Below are positions 34,596 through 43,164 of a stretch of DNA of 64,000 bases, piece after piece. The first letter of the stretch is position 1. Each line of letters begins with the position of its first letter. The notes under the pieces were generated by a model. That model was not told the origin of the DNA and ran no database searches. It worked only from the letters and a program-made list of their open reading frames with translations. This stretch comes from Paenibacillus sp. 32352 (lineage in GTDB: Bacteria; Bacillota; Bacilli; Paenibacillales; NBRC-103111). Location of the stretch: NCBI RefSeq assembly GCF_002042965.1, contig NZ_MZNT01000006.1, positions 124,001-188,000 of the forward strand, given 5' to 3'. The position numbers and the translations under genes were made by a program.

Positions 34596-35783
34596 CTACT
34601 TCTTAAGTGCAGCCATCTTTCCCGCTCCCTCCGGAGGAGCCACGAAATAGTAAACCGCAATGAAGCCTAACAGCACGGCGCTGGTCATGATGGTGAAGCT
34701 TTCGCTGAAGGTGTCGGCAATCCAGCCTCCAAGCACCGGCCCGATAATGACCCCGATCCCTTCCACGCTGGAGAAGAGTCCCCATCCCATGCCCTGATTG
34801 TTTTTGGGAACATATTGGGCGAGAAGCGCATTCCAGGCCGGGAGTACCGCCGCATAGGATATGCCTAATAAAGCCGCAAGCAGCAGCGAGAGCCACAAAT
34901 ATTTGGCAAAGGTGAGCAAAAATAAGATGACCGCAAAGGCGGTGAAGCCTGCTATGAGAAACCACTTTTTCCCGAACCGGTCCGACAGCTTGCCCATAGG
35001 AATCAGAGCCATAACCGTGAACGCGCCTCCGGCAATGAGCAAATAAGAATATTGGGAATAATTGAAGCCGAGAACCTTAGAAGCAAAGCCGGGCAATACA
35101 GGGACTAACATCCCTGCTGCCGTTGTTTGTAGAGTCATGCCGGGGAGTAAGGACTTCATCGTGCGAAGCCGCTCCCATAGCATGGAGATTTGATCGCGAA
35201 GAGGAATTTGTGCAGGAGTCGATGCTTTTTTGTTCGAAATAAAAAAGGACAAGAGCAGGCTGATTCCCCATAATATCATCATGCACCAATAGGAAATGGA
35301 GTAGCTGATGTCCATAATGAAGTTGAGTACGACAGGACCCGACCCCAGTCCGGCAAGCCAGCAGGTGTACAGCAGTCCCATATGCTCCGCGCGATGCTCA
35401 GGTCTAACCTTGCTCAGGCAGACAAGCCAGATCGGCGACATGCCGATACCGAACAAAGCGGAGGCCCCGATGAGGAGCCACAAGGACTTTACACTGTACA
35501 ACAGCCACAGCCCGCCCAAGGAAACAACGAGCCCGGCCGGCACGATCAATCGGAGCGGAAACCGGTCCAGCAAATATCCGGCATAGCATTTGATGAATGT
35601 ATCGGTGACATAATGGACCGAGACGGCCCAGCCCACCGTCGTAACGGTAAAGCCCAGCGCATGTACCGCGTACGTCGGCAGGAAGGAGACGAGAAAGGCC
35701 CCCCGGACGAACTCAACAAGAAATAAAATAATTCCGTACAATAGCATATGCGCGGCAAAGGATCGTTTAGAAGAGGCTGTCAT
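34596..35783 (-). CDS. Major facilitator superfamily transporter
   Basis: A 395-residue membrane protein with 12 predicted segments. The loop after segment 2 reads GYLLDRFPLR and the equivalent in the second half is GKLSDRFGKKW, the MFS signature. The substrate cannot be predicted; it resembles the drug/sugar efflux and lysophospholipid-transport groups. It lies between the glycosyltransferase (62-base gap) and deacetylase (14-base gap) genes on the same strand. Its cargo is probably the lipid- or glycan-linked product of that operon, though this is inference. Confidence 0.87.
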   Translation of the reverse strand: MTASSKRSFAAHMLLYGIILFLVEFVRGAFLVSFLPTYAVHALGFTVTTVGWAVSVHYVTDTFIKCYAGYLLDRFPLRLIVPAGLVVSLGGLWLLYSVKSLWLLIGASALFGIGMSPIWLVCLSKVRPEHRAEHMGLLYTCWLAGLGSGPVVLNFIMDISYSISYWCMMILWGISLLLSFFISNKKASTPAQIPLRDQISMLWERLRTMKSLLPGMTLQTTAAGMLVPVLPGFASKVLGFNYSQYSYLLIAGGAFTVMALIPMGKLSDRFGKKWFLIAGFTAFAVILFLLTFAKYLWLSLLLAALLGISYAAVLPAWNALLAQYVPKNNQGMGWGLFSSVEGIGVIIGPVLGGWIADTFSESFTIMTSAVLLGFIAVYYFVAPPEGAGKMAALKK

Positions 35784-35845
35784 CGGTGTTCCACCTTCTT
35801 CCCTATAACCTATAAGTTAGTTATCCCCTGTTCCATGCGAAATAT

Positions 35846-36982
35846 TTATGAGCCTACAATCACCTTATGGTCTATCGTGCTGAGCACATCGTCAGCGATA
35901 AAGTCTGCCGCGCATTTGGGATGCAGCAGCTTCATGCGACGCTTGATATCGACAGATCGGTATTCCTCTGACAAAAATTGTCTTACCTGCTCCGTCAGCT
36001 CTTCCAGATTGCCTGAGATGGACGCCACCTTCTTGCTCTCCAGGAAAACGGCATTTTCCTTTTCTTGACCGGCAAAAGGCTTGAATATAAAAATAGGAAT
36101 TTGCAGCGCCAGCGATTCCGACAGCGTAAGACCGCCCGCTTTGGACACAATACAGGAAGAAATGGCCATTAACTGATGTATATTATCCAAAAATCCAAAA
36201 ATGTGTACATCATCACGGCCCGCATACTGCATAAGCAGCTTTTGCTCCAGCTTATGATTTCTGCCGCAAACGACCGCTACCTGGCACTCCTCGATAGAGA
36301 GAATGGAGCGGATCATCTCCTCCACGTTGCCGAGCACCCCGTAGGAGCCTGCCAGAATAAGGATCGTAGGCTTCCCCGGGTCCAGCCTCGATTCGAAAGG
36401 ATTGGGACTGGATCGGTCATACTGGATAAAGTCTCTCCGGATCGGAATGCCGCTTACCTCCACCTGACGCTCGGCAAGCCCCAGCGAGATCATCTGCTTC
36501 TTCAGCTCTTCCGCGGCAACATAATATTTGTCCATCTCCGGATGAATCCAGCGGGAATGAAGGGCGAAATCGGTAATGACCGTAAAGCATGGAATGCCCA
36601 TGCTTCGGCACAACTCCGGTGTCGCACCGAAAGGAAACGTATTGATGACCGCATCCGGGCGCTCTTCCTCGATAATTTCCTTCAGTTTTTTTCTGCCTAT
36701 AATATTGAAATACCGGTTCCATGCCAGGTCCGGCTTGGTTTCCCGGGTCATATAATAGCTCCAGCCGTAATAATCAAGACCGAATTTGGAGGTCTGGGTG
36801 CTTTTTAAATATAAGGTGGTTGTAATTGTATTCAAAAGCGGGTGCGCTTCTTTCATGAGATCGACAATAAGAATCTGGTCCGTACCTCGGGCAAGAAAGG
36901 ACTGCTTCAGTGCCCGGGCAGCCTGTATATGTCCGTCACCGTAACTCGCTGTAAGGATCAGGATCCGTGGTCTGTGATTCAT
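35846..36982 (-). CDS. Glycosyltransferase, MGDG-synthase/UgtP family
   Basis: A 378-residue GT-B enzyme. The N-terminal domain starts RILILTASYGDGHIQAARALKQ, the hallmark of the monogalactosyldiacylglycerol synthase/UgtP family. The C-terminal nucleotide-sugar site includes SKAGGLTLSESLALQIPIFIFKPFAGQEKENA. It should transfer a sugar from a UDP-sugar to diacylglycerol or a related lipid at the membrane. ATG 36982 follows GGAGGAGG; in-frame sequence upstream is unlikely to be coding. It heads the operon with the MFS and deacetylase genes. Confidence 0.9.
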   Translation of the reverse strand: MNHRPRILILTASYGDGHIQAARALKQSFLARGTDQILIVDLMKEAHPLLNTITTTLYLKSTQTSKFGLDYYGWSYYMTRETKPDLAWNRYFNIIGRKKLKEIIEEERPDAVINTFPFGATPELCRSMGIPCFTVITDFALHSRWIHPEMDKYYVAAEELKKQMISLGLAERQVEVSGIPIRRDFIQYDRSSPNPFESRLDPGKPTILILAGSYGVLGNVEEMIRSILSIEECQVAVVCGRNHKLEQKLLMQYAGRDDVHIFGFLDNIHQLMAISSCIVSKAGGLTLSESLALQIPIFIFKPFAGQEKENAVFLESKKVASISGNLEELTEQVRQFLSEEYRSVDIKRRMKLLHPKCAADFIADDVLSTIDHKVIVGS

Positions 36983-37287
36983 GGTAGCCTCCTCCCTGGA
37001 ACCAATCGCACTACCGTTTTTCCTACTTCCATCATAGTTATTTCCCATATAAAAATAAACCACTCTGCCAACAACTATTCATCTCTGTATCCCCCAGTTA
37101 TATCTACGTGGATCAAGGGCTCCGCATGCTCCCGGGCAGCCCGAAAGCATAAATTCCCTCCCCATAAACGCAGCCCAGCTTCACCCATTCCGTTGAGCCG
37201 CTCACGCAATTGAACTTAACACCAAGCTCCAACAGGAAGCAGCGAGCTCCCCCCGAAAAATACACGGTGTATTATTTTCTATACAAT

Positions 37288-37341
37288 AAAAAAAGCTTGC
37301 TGTCCATAGACCCTGAAACCGGATGTATGATGACAGCAAAC
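37288..37341 (-). terminator. Intrinsic terminator of the AraC/siderophore-sensor gene
   Basis: On the minus strand TTGCTGTC (37339-37332) pairs with GACAGCAA (37304-37297), followed by a TTTTTTT run. The stretch 36983-37438 contains this, the promoter region of the glycosyltransferase operon and no gene that I can support. Confidence 0.7.
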
Positions 37342-37438
37342 TTATTGTATCACGCTTTGGGCGGGCATTCACCCGATTTGCATATTAGACGGCGGGAAAG
37401 GAGGCTTCCCCTTCAAAAACCGGTGGATTCGGGAAGAC

Positions 37439-38971
37439 TCAAGTCCCGGAGCGCAGCAGGTACTGCACGGTTTGATCGACCAGGCCATCGTGCGCCGAGG
37501 CATTGTACAGCAGCGGATCATCATGCCGGATGAAGAAGCAGCGCTTGCTTCTGCGGGTCTGCTTGAGCTCCTTCCAATGCTCGGCCAAGTGGTCGCAAAA
37601 GGCCTCCGGTTTGGCGGCGCCTACCAGGAAAAGGACATTGTCGCAATCCAGCGCGGCAACCTCGCTTAGGGAAGTGACATCCATCGCGCCTATATGGTGC
37701 GCAGGATCTGGAGGGGTCACCTGAAGGTCATCATAAAATAAATCCTTCATCTTCTTCATTTGCATGCCGAATACGCGAAAGCGCCTTTCATTGGAGGCGT
37801 GAACCAGCAAAACCGGTTCTTGCCCGAGATGCTGGCGTATGTGAAACCGCGCATTTTCCACCTTCATATCGAAATACGATAACCATCGCTCGGCGATGCT
37901 GGACAGATCGAACAGCTGGCTTATGTCCATCAGCCGTTCCTTCCACGGGTATTTCTTCCATTCGATCTTAACTACCGGTGCTATCTCGCCCAGCGCCCGA
38001 TAGATCTCTTCTGTAACCGGCGGGGTCAAAATAAGCTCCGGCTCACTCGAAGCAACGGCCTTCAAAGCCTGCGCCGGTTCATCCATCCAGCCTCTTTCCA
38101 GGCATAGATGCGGCGTGATCCCGAGGACGGCCAAATCGCCGCGGAGGACCGGAGAAAGACAGGCGATTTTCTTCTTGGTGCGGGCCGCATAATCCGTCGG
38201 GGTCATCCCCATGTGCTTTTTAAACAAGCGGCTGAAGTAATATTCATCCGGATAGCCCACCGAATGGGCGACCTCGATCACCGGCGACATAGTGTTCGCC
38301 AACAGGGACAGCGAAGCGTCCAGCCGGATCTTCGTAATGAATTTGTGGGGACTGAGTCCGGTTTGCCGGCGGAACGCTTGATAGAACCGGCTCGGGCTGG
38401 CCCCGGATAACCGGGCGATATCCTCCATGTCCATCGCCTCCTGATAGCTCCGGAGCATATATTGCCGTGTCTGCTCCACGTAATCGACCAAATCCTGCTC
38501 CATTTCGCGCGGCTTCTGAACATACATCATGAGCGCCGCCACCATGGCATACAGATGGGACTGCAGCTGGTAGTACAATGCCGGCTCCATGCTTCCGCCA
38601 TCGCTGAGAAAATCCTGGATCCAGCTGCGAATTTGCGGCATCCGGAAGCAGTAGAGCTGGACATCGTCCAGCAGTTGCCTGGGAGTGCACTGGAAACGGA
38701 TAATCAACAGGTGCGCAGGGGCCGTATTCCTGTTCTCCAGCGCACATCGGGAATGGGGAGGAAGCATAAAGAGCTCTCCGCACAAGGCGGTGCCTGTTCG
38801 CTGCTGTTCGCTCACCTGCAGATGGATTTTAACTTTTTCTTGCAGCACAAAACCAAAGGCATGCTCCTCCAAGGTGAATAGTTCCTTGTGCCGCTGAACA
38901 GGAAGCTTAAATTCCTCCGCAGCGATATAGTCCAGACGAAGATGACGCATGGACTCGTGCCTTTGCAGCAT
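37439..38971 (-). CDS. AraC regulator with siderophore-binding-protein domain (Btr-like)
   Basis: About 510 residues in three parts: an N-terminal cupin-like region, a double helix-turn-helix AraC domain at about 180-270 (MEDIARLSGASPSRFYQAFRRQTGLSPHKF and VIEVAHSVGYPDEYYFSRLFKKHMGMTP), and a C-terminal region like iron-siderophore substrate-binding proteins (LSPVLRGDLAVLGITPHLC, SSEPELILTPPV). This is the layout of Bacillus Btr, which senses a siderophore and activates its uptake genes. A Fur box covers its promoter. Start choice is uncertain: ATG 38971 follows AGGACG. No uptake transporter lies nearby. Confidence 0.87.
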   Translation of the reverse strand: MLQRHESMRHLRLDYIAAEEFKLPVQRHKELFTLEEHAFGFVLQEKVKIHLQVSEQQRTGTALCGELFMLPPHSRCALENRNTAPAHLLIIRFQCTPRQLLDDVQLYCFRMPQIRSWIQDFLSDGGSMEPALYYQLQSHLYAMVAALMMYVQKPREMEQDLVDYVEQTRQYMLRSYQEAMDMEDIARLSGASPSRFYQAFRRQTGLSPHKFITKIRLDASLSLLANTMSPVIEVAHSVGYPDEYYFSRLFKKHMGMTPTDYAARTKKKIACLSPVLRGDLAVLGITPHLCLERGWMDEPAQALKAVASSEPELILTPPVTEEIYRALGEIAPVVKIEWKKYPWKERLMDISQLFDLSSIAERWLSYFDMKVENARFHIRQHLGQEPVLLVHASNERRFRVFGMQMKKMKDLFYDDLQVTPPDPAHHIGAMDVTSLSEVAALDCDNVLFLVGAAKPEAFCDHLAEHWKELKQTRRSKRCFFIRHDDPLLYNASAHDGLVDQTVQYLLRSGT

Positions 38972-39010
38972 GATAATCACGTCCTAGAATGTTATGCAAT
39001 CTTTCCTTTC

Positions 39011-39040
39011 ATATTAGATGAAAATGATTCTCATTGTCAA
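39011..39040 (-). promoter_or_regulatory. Promoter with overlapping Fur box
   Basis: On the minus strand TTGACA (39040-39035), an 18-base spacer and TAATAT (39016-39011) form the promoter of the AraC gene. Inside it, GAAAATGATTCTCATTGTC (39020-39038) matches the 19-base Fur consensus at 15 positions. The regulator gene should be repressed when iron is plentiful. Confidence 0.8.
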
Positions 39041-39827
39041 ATGAATGAGTCCAGATATGGCCGCGAAGCCTTAGTCAGGATGCTTTTTCGACCTGGACGG
39101 TATTCCTTTTATTCCCATGCAACCTTTCTCAACCTCCTCCCGTCTATGGAGATGTCGACACGTTTTACCTTATGACGGATTGATCATTCCAGACCATACA
39201 AGCAGCTTTAGAAGCGGCACAAAGAAAGAAGTACAACTAGAGAGATAAATACAGATATGAAAAAGGTTATGATTTACAGCTTCCGCTGCGCCGAGTGTGT
39301 CCTTGTCGGGGACCTCCGCGTTTGCGGCGGCAGAAGGGTGTGAATGATTCTCCCACTCCTGTCAACGCTGAACAACGAGACACCTTTGTCCCCCCACGTT
39401 CTTCAGCGGCATTTTAGGGCAAGACGAGCATCGACGAGACCGGCGACATTACCAAGCGCATAATGGACGGCAAGGGGCTGCAGCAGAAGCAACATTCTGC
39501 GGCAGCCTCTTCTTCATGGAGAGCAATAGGGCGGATCGGCAAGCCGATAGCCGTCTCAGCTCGGCTCTCCTCCGCATACCGTATTAAGAAGACTGGATTA
39601 GGGGGATGAACCATGCTCCGGACACATGTCAAAACATACCGGCAGCGAATTGGAAAAAACCATTACATCATTATTAATATTTTCCAATCGGCTGAGGCAA
39701 AGGCAGAGTCTGGCAACGTGCTTGCCAGCAATGCCGTGAACGTGCAAATATGCAAGAGCCGCAAAAAAGGCGTTAAAATCCTCCCGGGTAATTTGCGCGG
39801 AGCCCTAAAATCTAACCTATTTATAAT
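39041..39827 (+). other. Gene-poor stretch with possible remnants of a secreted protein gene
   Basis: No intact gene is convincing here. A short plus-strand reading from ATG 39257 is followed, in another frame, by SLSGTSAFAAAEG, which resembles the end of a signal peptide. Another interrupted reading after about 39420 gives KTSIDETGDITKRIMDGKGL. These need frameshifts and contain stops, so I regard them as possible decayed fragments, perhaps of a secreted or substrate-binding protein. An open frame at 39613-39957 lacks protein-like character and overlaps the LysR gene. Confidence 0.25.
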
Positions 39828-39871
39828 GAAAAGGACCGTTCCTTTCGGCAATACCGAAAAGGAGCGGTCTT
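39828..39871 (-). terminator. Intrinsic terminator of the cid regulator gene
   Basis: GGACCGTTCCTTTCGG and CCGAAAAGGAGCGGTC form a long stem with few mismatches. On the minus strand it is followed by TTTTC. It lies about 20 bases past the LysR stop. Confidence 0.75.
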
Positions 39872-39890
39872 CGTTGTTTCGCAGCAGGTC

Positions 39891-40775
39891 TCACACCGGC
39901 TGCCGGAGCATGCTCTGCGTGAAAGCGATCCATTCCCGGGCCGCGAATGACAGGTAGCTTTCCTTACGCCATATCATGGCCAAATGCCAAGGAATCGCCG
40001 GCTTTGTCAATGGAATCGTCCGCAGGCGTCTTGTGTCCAGCTCCCGGCAAATGGCCTCCGGCAATAAAGCAATTCCCAGATTAGCGGCCGCCATCTCGGT
40101 AATAAAATCCCATTGGGAGCTTTTATAGACGACATTAGGAAAGAAGCCCAGCCTTTCACATTCGGCTATGATCCGGTCGTGCAGGGCGAAATCCTCATGG
40201 AACAGGAGGAACGATTCATCCTTCAGGTCCATTAACGAAGCCTCTTCCTTCTCAGCCAGCGGGTGAGATGAATGAACGACCAGCATAAGCCGCTGCTTGA
40301 CGAAGGAATAGAAGTCGAACAGCTCCTCGTTGGTGGGCAGCAAGATGACTCCGATATCGAGCTCCCCTGCTCCGACCTCCGCCTCTACCTTCTTAGAACC
40401 GTACTCGAACAGCTGCAGCGTAATGCCCGGATACTGCTCGCGAAACTTGCCGATCACCTGCGGGAAAAAGTTAGACCCTACCATCGGAGGAAGCCCGATG
40501 CGTATTCTTCCCCGTTGTACCTTCATCAGCTCGTCCAAATGCGAGGTCATCTCCTCGAAGGACTTGACCATATGCTGTGCCTGAGTCAGCAGCACGGCCC
40601 CCGCATCCGTCAGCTCGATACGCCTGCCGATCCGGTCGAAGAGAACAACACCGAGCTCCTCCTCCAGATTTTTGATCATTTTGCTGATCGTGGGCTGGGT
40701 AATATAAAGCGCCTGAGCGGCCTTCGTAAAGCTCTTCCAATGGGCGACCTCGAGAAAATACTGCAGGTGCCGCAT
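39891..40775 (-). CDS. LysR-family regulator of cidAB
   Basis: A 294-residue LysR protein. The helix-turn-helix is KSFTKAAQALYITQPTISKMIKNLEEELGVVLFDR; the effector domain begins near residue 85. It is divergent from cidAB and resembles the CidR/AlsR/YwbI group, which responds to carbon-overflow metabolites such as acetate and activates cidAB. ATG 40775 has GGGGGAG upstream; a few more residues are possible from ATG 40796. Confidence 0.88.
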   Translation of the reverse strand: MRHLQYFLEVAHWKSFTKAAQALYITQPTISKMIKNLEEELGVVLFDRIGRRIELTDAGAVLLTQAQHMVKSFEEMTSHLDELMKVQRGRIRIGLPPMVGSNFFPQVIGKFREQYPGITLQLFEYGSKKVEAEVGAGELDIGVILLPTNEELFDFYSFVKQRLMLVVHSSHPLAEKEEASLMDLKDESFLLFHEDFALHDRIIAECERLGFFPNVVYKSSQWDFITEMAAANLGIALLPEAICRELDTRRLRTIPLTKPAIPWHLAMIWRKESYLSFAAREWIAFTQSMLRQPV

Positions 40776-40809
40776 GTCCAATAGGCTCCCCCCCATCCAT
40801 AGACAAATG

Positions 40810-40824
40810 GAATGAAAAACATTC
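40810..40824. promoter_or_regulatory. Candidate LysR binding site for cidAB
   Basis: GAATG-N5-CATTC is a short perfect inverted repeat in the spacer between the divergent LysR and cidA genes, about 65 bases before cidA. Assignment rests on position and symmetry only. Confidence 0.4.
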
Positions 40825-40889
40825 TGTATATGTATTTTACCTATGAAAGAAGCTGCTGTACACTTTTCAAAGGAAAGGGGCTGTCAGCC

Positions 40890-41261
40890 ATGAAAACCAT
40901 GCTTCAAATTATCGTTCAAGTGCTTCTGTTGATTGTCATCTCGTTTATTATGAACAAGCTCGTCGCGTGGCTACATATCCCTGTTCCGGGCAGCATTCTC
41001 GGCATGATTATCGTGTTCCTGCTGCTGCAGACCAAGGTGCTGCGCCGTGAATGGCTGGAGGCAGGCGCAAGCTGGCTGATTGCCGAGCTTCTGCTGTTCT
41101 TTATTTCCCCGGCCGTCGGCATTGTTGCCTATCCCCAATTACTGGTGAGCGACGGATTCCAGATCGTGCTGGTCGTTGCGTTAGGCACCATCGTCGTTAT
41201 GGTGTCCAGCGGACTCGTCGCCCAGCATATCGCCAAACGTAAGGAGCGTGCGCAATCATGA
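40890..41261 (+). CDS. cidA: CidA/LrgA family holin-like protein
   Basis: A 123-residue membrane protein with four predicted segments and the family motif IPVPGSILGMIIVFLLLQTKVL. CidA-type proteins act with CidB in programmed lysis or, as in Bacillus YwbH/YsbA relatives, in export of pyruvate or acetate-linked metabolites. ATG 40890 follows a GGAAAGGGG site. Its ATGA overlaps the start of cidB. Confidence 0.9.
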   Translation: MKTMLQIIVQVLLLIVISFIMNKLVAWLHIPVPGSILGMIIVFLLLQTKVLRREWLEAGASWLIAELLLFFISPAVGIVAYPQLLVSDGFQIVLVVALGTIVVMVSSGLVAQHIAKRKERAQS

Positions 41262-41935
41262 TCGGAGCCGTCAGCTTGATCGGCACCGTCTTGCTATATA
41301 TTGTAGCCAAGCGGCTGTACAGGTATAAACCCATGTTCATCTTATCGCCCATCATCATTACGCCATTGGCGCTAATCATCCTGTTAGTATCGACGGGAAC
41401 CTCCTTCGAATCCTACAATACCGGGGCCCACTGGCTGTCGGATATGCTTCAGCCGGCAACGATCGCCTTTGCAATCCCGTTGTCCAAGCATTTTCCGTTA
41501 ATAAAAAAACACGCGACCGAAATCCTGGTCAGCGTGCTGGCCGGTTCTTGCGCAGCCGTAGCCTCGTCCATTTGGCTTGCTGAGGGGCTGCGGCTTAACG
41601 ATCAGCTCGTCTTCAGCCTGCTCCCGCATTCCGTAACGACCCCGATTGCCATGAATGTCTCGCAAACGATCGGCGGCATTCCTACGATTACGGCGGTTGC
41701 CGTCATGATGACAGGAATATTCGGATCCGTGGTCGGACCTTATATTATACGCATGTGCCGCATCCGTAACGACATTGCCCGCGGCGTGCTTCTCGGTACC
41801 AGCTCGCATGGCGCCGGTACGTCGAAGGCCTTTGAATTCAGCAGCGTCTCCGGAACGGTATCCAGCATTTCCATGATTTTGGCCGCTGTCATCACGTTGT
41901 TCGTCACGCCCTGGATTATGGCAGCGGTGCTGTAA
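41258..41935 (+). CDS. cidB: CidB/LrgB family membrane protein
   Basis: A 225-residue protein with multiple hydrophobic segments. Family sequences include FAIPLSKHFPLIKKH, LPHSVTTPIAMNVSQTIGGIP and GTSSHGAGTSKAFE, conserved in LrgB/CidB/PLGG1 proteins. It overlaps cidA by four bases and is its functional partner. The downstream stretch to 42214 holds no gene that I can support. Confidence 0.92.
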   Translation: MIGAVSLIGTVLLYIVAKRLYRYKPMFILSPIIITPLALIILLVSTGTSFESYNTGAHWLSDMLQPATIAFAIPLSKHFPLIKKHATEILVSVLAGSCAAVASSIWLAEGLRLNDQLVFSLLPHSVTTPIAMNVSQTIGGIPTITAVAVMMTGIFGSVVGPYIIRMCRIRNDIARGVLLGTSSHGAGTSKAFEFSSVSGTVSSISMILAAVITLFVTPWIMAAVL

Positions 41936-42129
41936 TAATAGTTCCGATATTAAGAAACCATTTCCTTGATTGCTAAGACGAACCGCTTCCGTGTGAATTA
42001 TGATGGCCTTGTAATCCTCGATTGCGGGCCCCTATTTCGCAGGATGTCAGACAGACGGCCTCAAGCCGTTCTTCCTGAAAAAAAGAACAGCCGGTATGTT
42101 TCGAGCACCGGTACGTTCTACACCTTCAA

Positions 42130-42145
42130 ATGTAGGCGTTTACAT
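42130..42145. promoter_or_regulatory. cre-like catabolite repression site
   Basis: ATGTAGGCGTTTACAT is nearly palindromic and fits the CcpA consensus WTGNNARCGNWWWCAW with one mismatch. It lies in the gene-free 41936-42214 stretch, past the 3' end of the AraC gene, so a regulatory role here is doubtful. Confidence 0.3.
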
Positions 42146-42214
42146 CGTAGCAGATCGGCGGCAATTTATCGTGAGGAAGCTCTGCTCTCCGAGCAGCAGA
42201 TCGTCTTTTCTGTT

Positions 42215-43054
42215 TTAGACCTCCTCCTCCCGGCTCACTTCTTGCATGCGATGCAGCGTCCTATATTTGTTCGGAGGCATTTGAACGGCGTCCTTAAACA
42301 TGCGATAAAACGTGGAAACGGTTTCAAATCCAAGTTCAAAGCAGATGGAGGCGATGTCCTTGTCCGTCTCGGCAAGCATTTGCTTCGCCAATCCGATTCG
42401 GATGTCAGCCAAATACTGCATCGGCGTCATGTTGTACTGCTCTTTAAAAATATTGTTGATGTACCGCAGGCTGATCCCCTGCTTGGCGGCAATATCCGCA
42501 GCGCTGACGATTTCAAAGTAATGGGTGTCGATATAATGCCGGATCTTCTCGGCCCTTAAGCTATTCGCATCCGAAACCTGCAGCATGTGCTGGGAACGGG
42601 CGAGCAGGATCATCAGCTCCGATAAGATGATCTTCATCGCAAGCAGCCCAAGTCTGCTCCCGCTTGATTGCTCGAACAGAAGCTTGCGCAGCAAGAGCCT
42701 TAATTCGCTTCCGGTAAAAGGATTCGGCTTACATAGCTGGGATTGGTTGAAGAAAGCATGCAGCAGCTCTTCCCGTACCACGGCATCAAAGATCGCCTCG
42801 TCAAAAGCCAGCACGAGCACCGTCAGCTTCGAATCGGAAACGATGGAATGCTCCGAGTTCGGAACGATTACCGCCACGCGGTCTTGGCCGTAGGACTCCA
42901 CCCTTTGGTTCAACGTAATTTTGCCCTCACCTTCCAACGCGTACAAAATCTGATGAACTTGATGATGGTGCGGCTTCATCACCTCACCGTCTACATGCTG
43001 AAACTCATACATCAGGATTCCCTCAGCCGGTAACTCAATTTTTTGCAAGCTCAT
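42215..43054 (-). CDS. AraC-family regulator of the sugar-oxidation locus
   Basis: A 279-residue regulator: an N-terminal cupin sensor with HHHQVHQILYALEGEG and a C-terminal AraC domain (AADIAAKQGISLRYINNIFKEQYNMTP and DIASICFELGFETVSTFYRMFK). It is divergent from the GMC oxidoreductase gene and shares a promoter region with it. Its C-terminal half is very similar to the AraC protein at 50004-50810; both contain EKxRHYIDTHYFEIV and LAETDKDIASICFE, showing a duplication. ATG 43054 follows GGGAG. It probably activates the adjoining transport and oxidation genes on binding a sugar-like ligand. Confidence 0.88.
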   Translation of the reverse strand: MSLQKIELPAEGILMYEFQHVDGEVMKPHHHQVHQILYALEGEGKITLNQRVESYGQDRVAVIVPNSEHSIVSDSKLTVLVLAFDEAIFDAVVREELLHAFFNQSQLCKPNPFTGSELRLLLRKLLFEQSSGSRLGLLAMKIILSELMILLARSQHMLQVSDANSLRAEKIRHYIDTHYFEIVSAADIAAKQGISLRYINNIFKEQYNMTPMQYLADIRIGLAKQMLAETDKDIASICFELGFETVSTFYRMFKDAVQMPPNKYRTLHRMQEVSREEEV

Positions 43055-43073
43055 ATGGAATAGGCTCCCAGAA

Positions 43074-43125
43074 TTGAAATGCACTGCTTGTTTTTATTAT
43101 ATGCTCTCCGTTAAATCGTTCACAA
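43074..43125. promoter_or_regulatory. Divergent overlapping promoters of the sugar-oxidation locus
   Basis: Plus strand: TTGAAA (43074-43079), a 17-base spacer and TTATAT (43097-43102). Minus strand: TTGTGA (43125-43120), an 18-base spacer and TATAAT (43101-43096). The two -10 elements overlap, so transcription of the AraC gene and of the GMC operon may exclude each other. Confidence 0.6.
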
Positions 43126-43164
43126 GTGCCAAGAAGATGCGAGTCAAGAAAGGGGTATTTCAAG

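Noticed and set aside
38981-39890. Insertion sequence remnant
   Set aside because: No transposase motif or terminal inverted repeats are visible in this gene-poor stretch.
39613-39957. 114-residue plus-strand open frame
   Set aside because: It has no ribosome site or protein-like pattern, runs through a terminator hairpin and overlaps the LysR gene.
41966-42559. 197-residue plus-strand open frame
   Set aside because: More than half is antisense to the clear AraC gene, it is Arg/His-rich, and it lacks a ribosome site.
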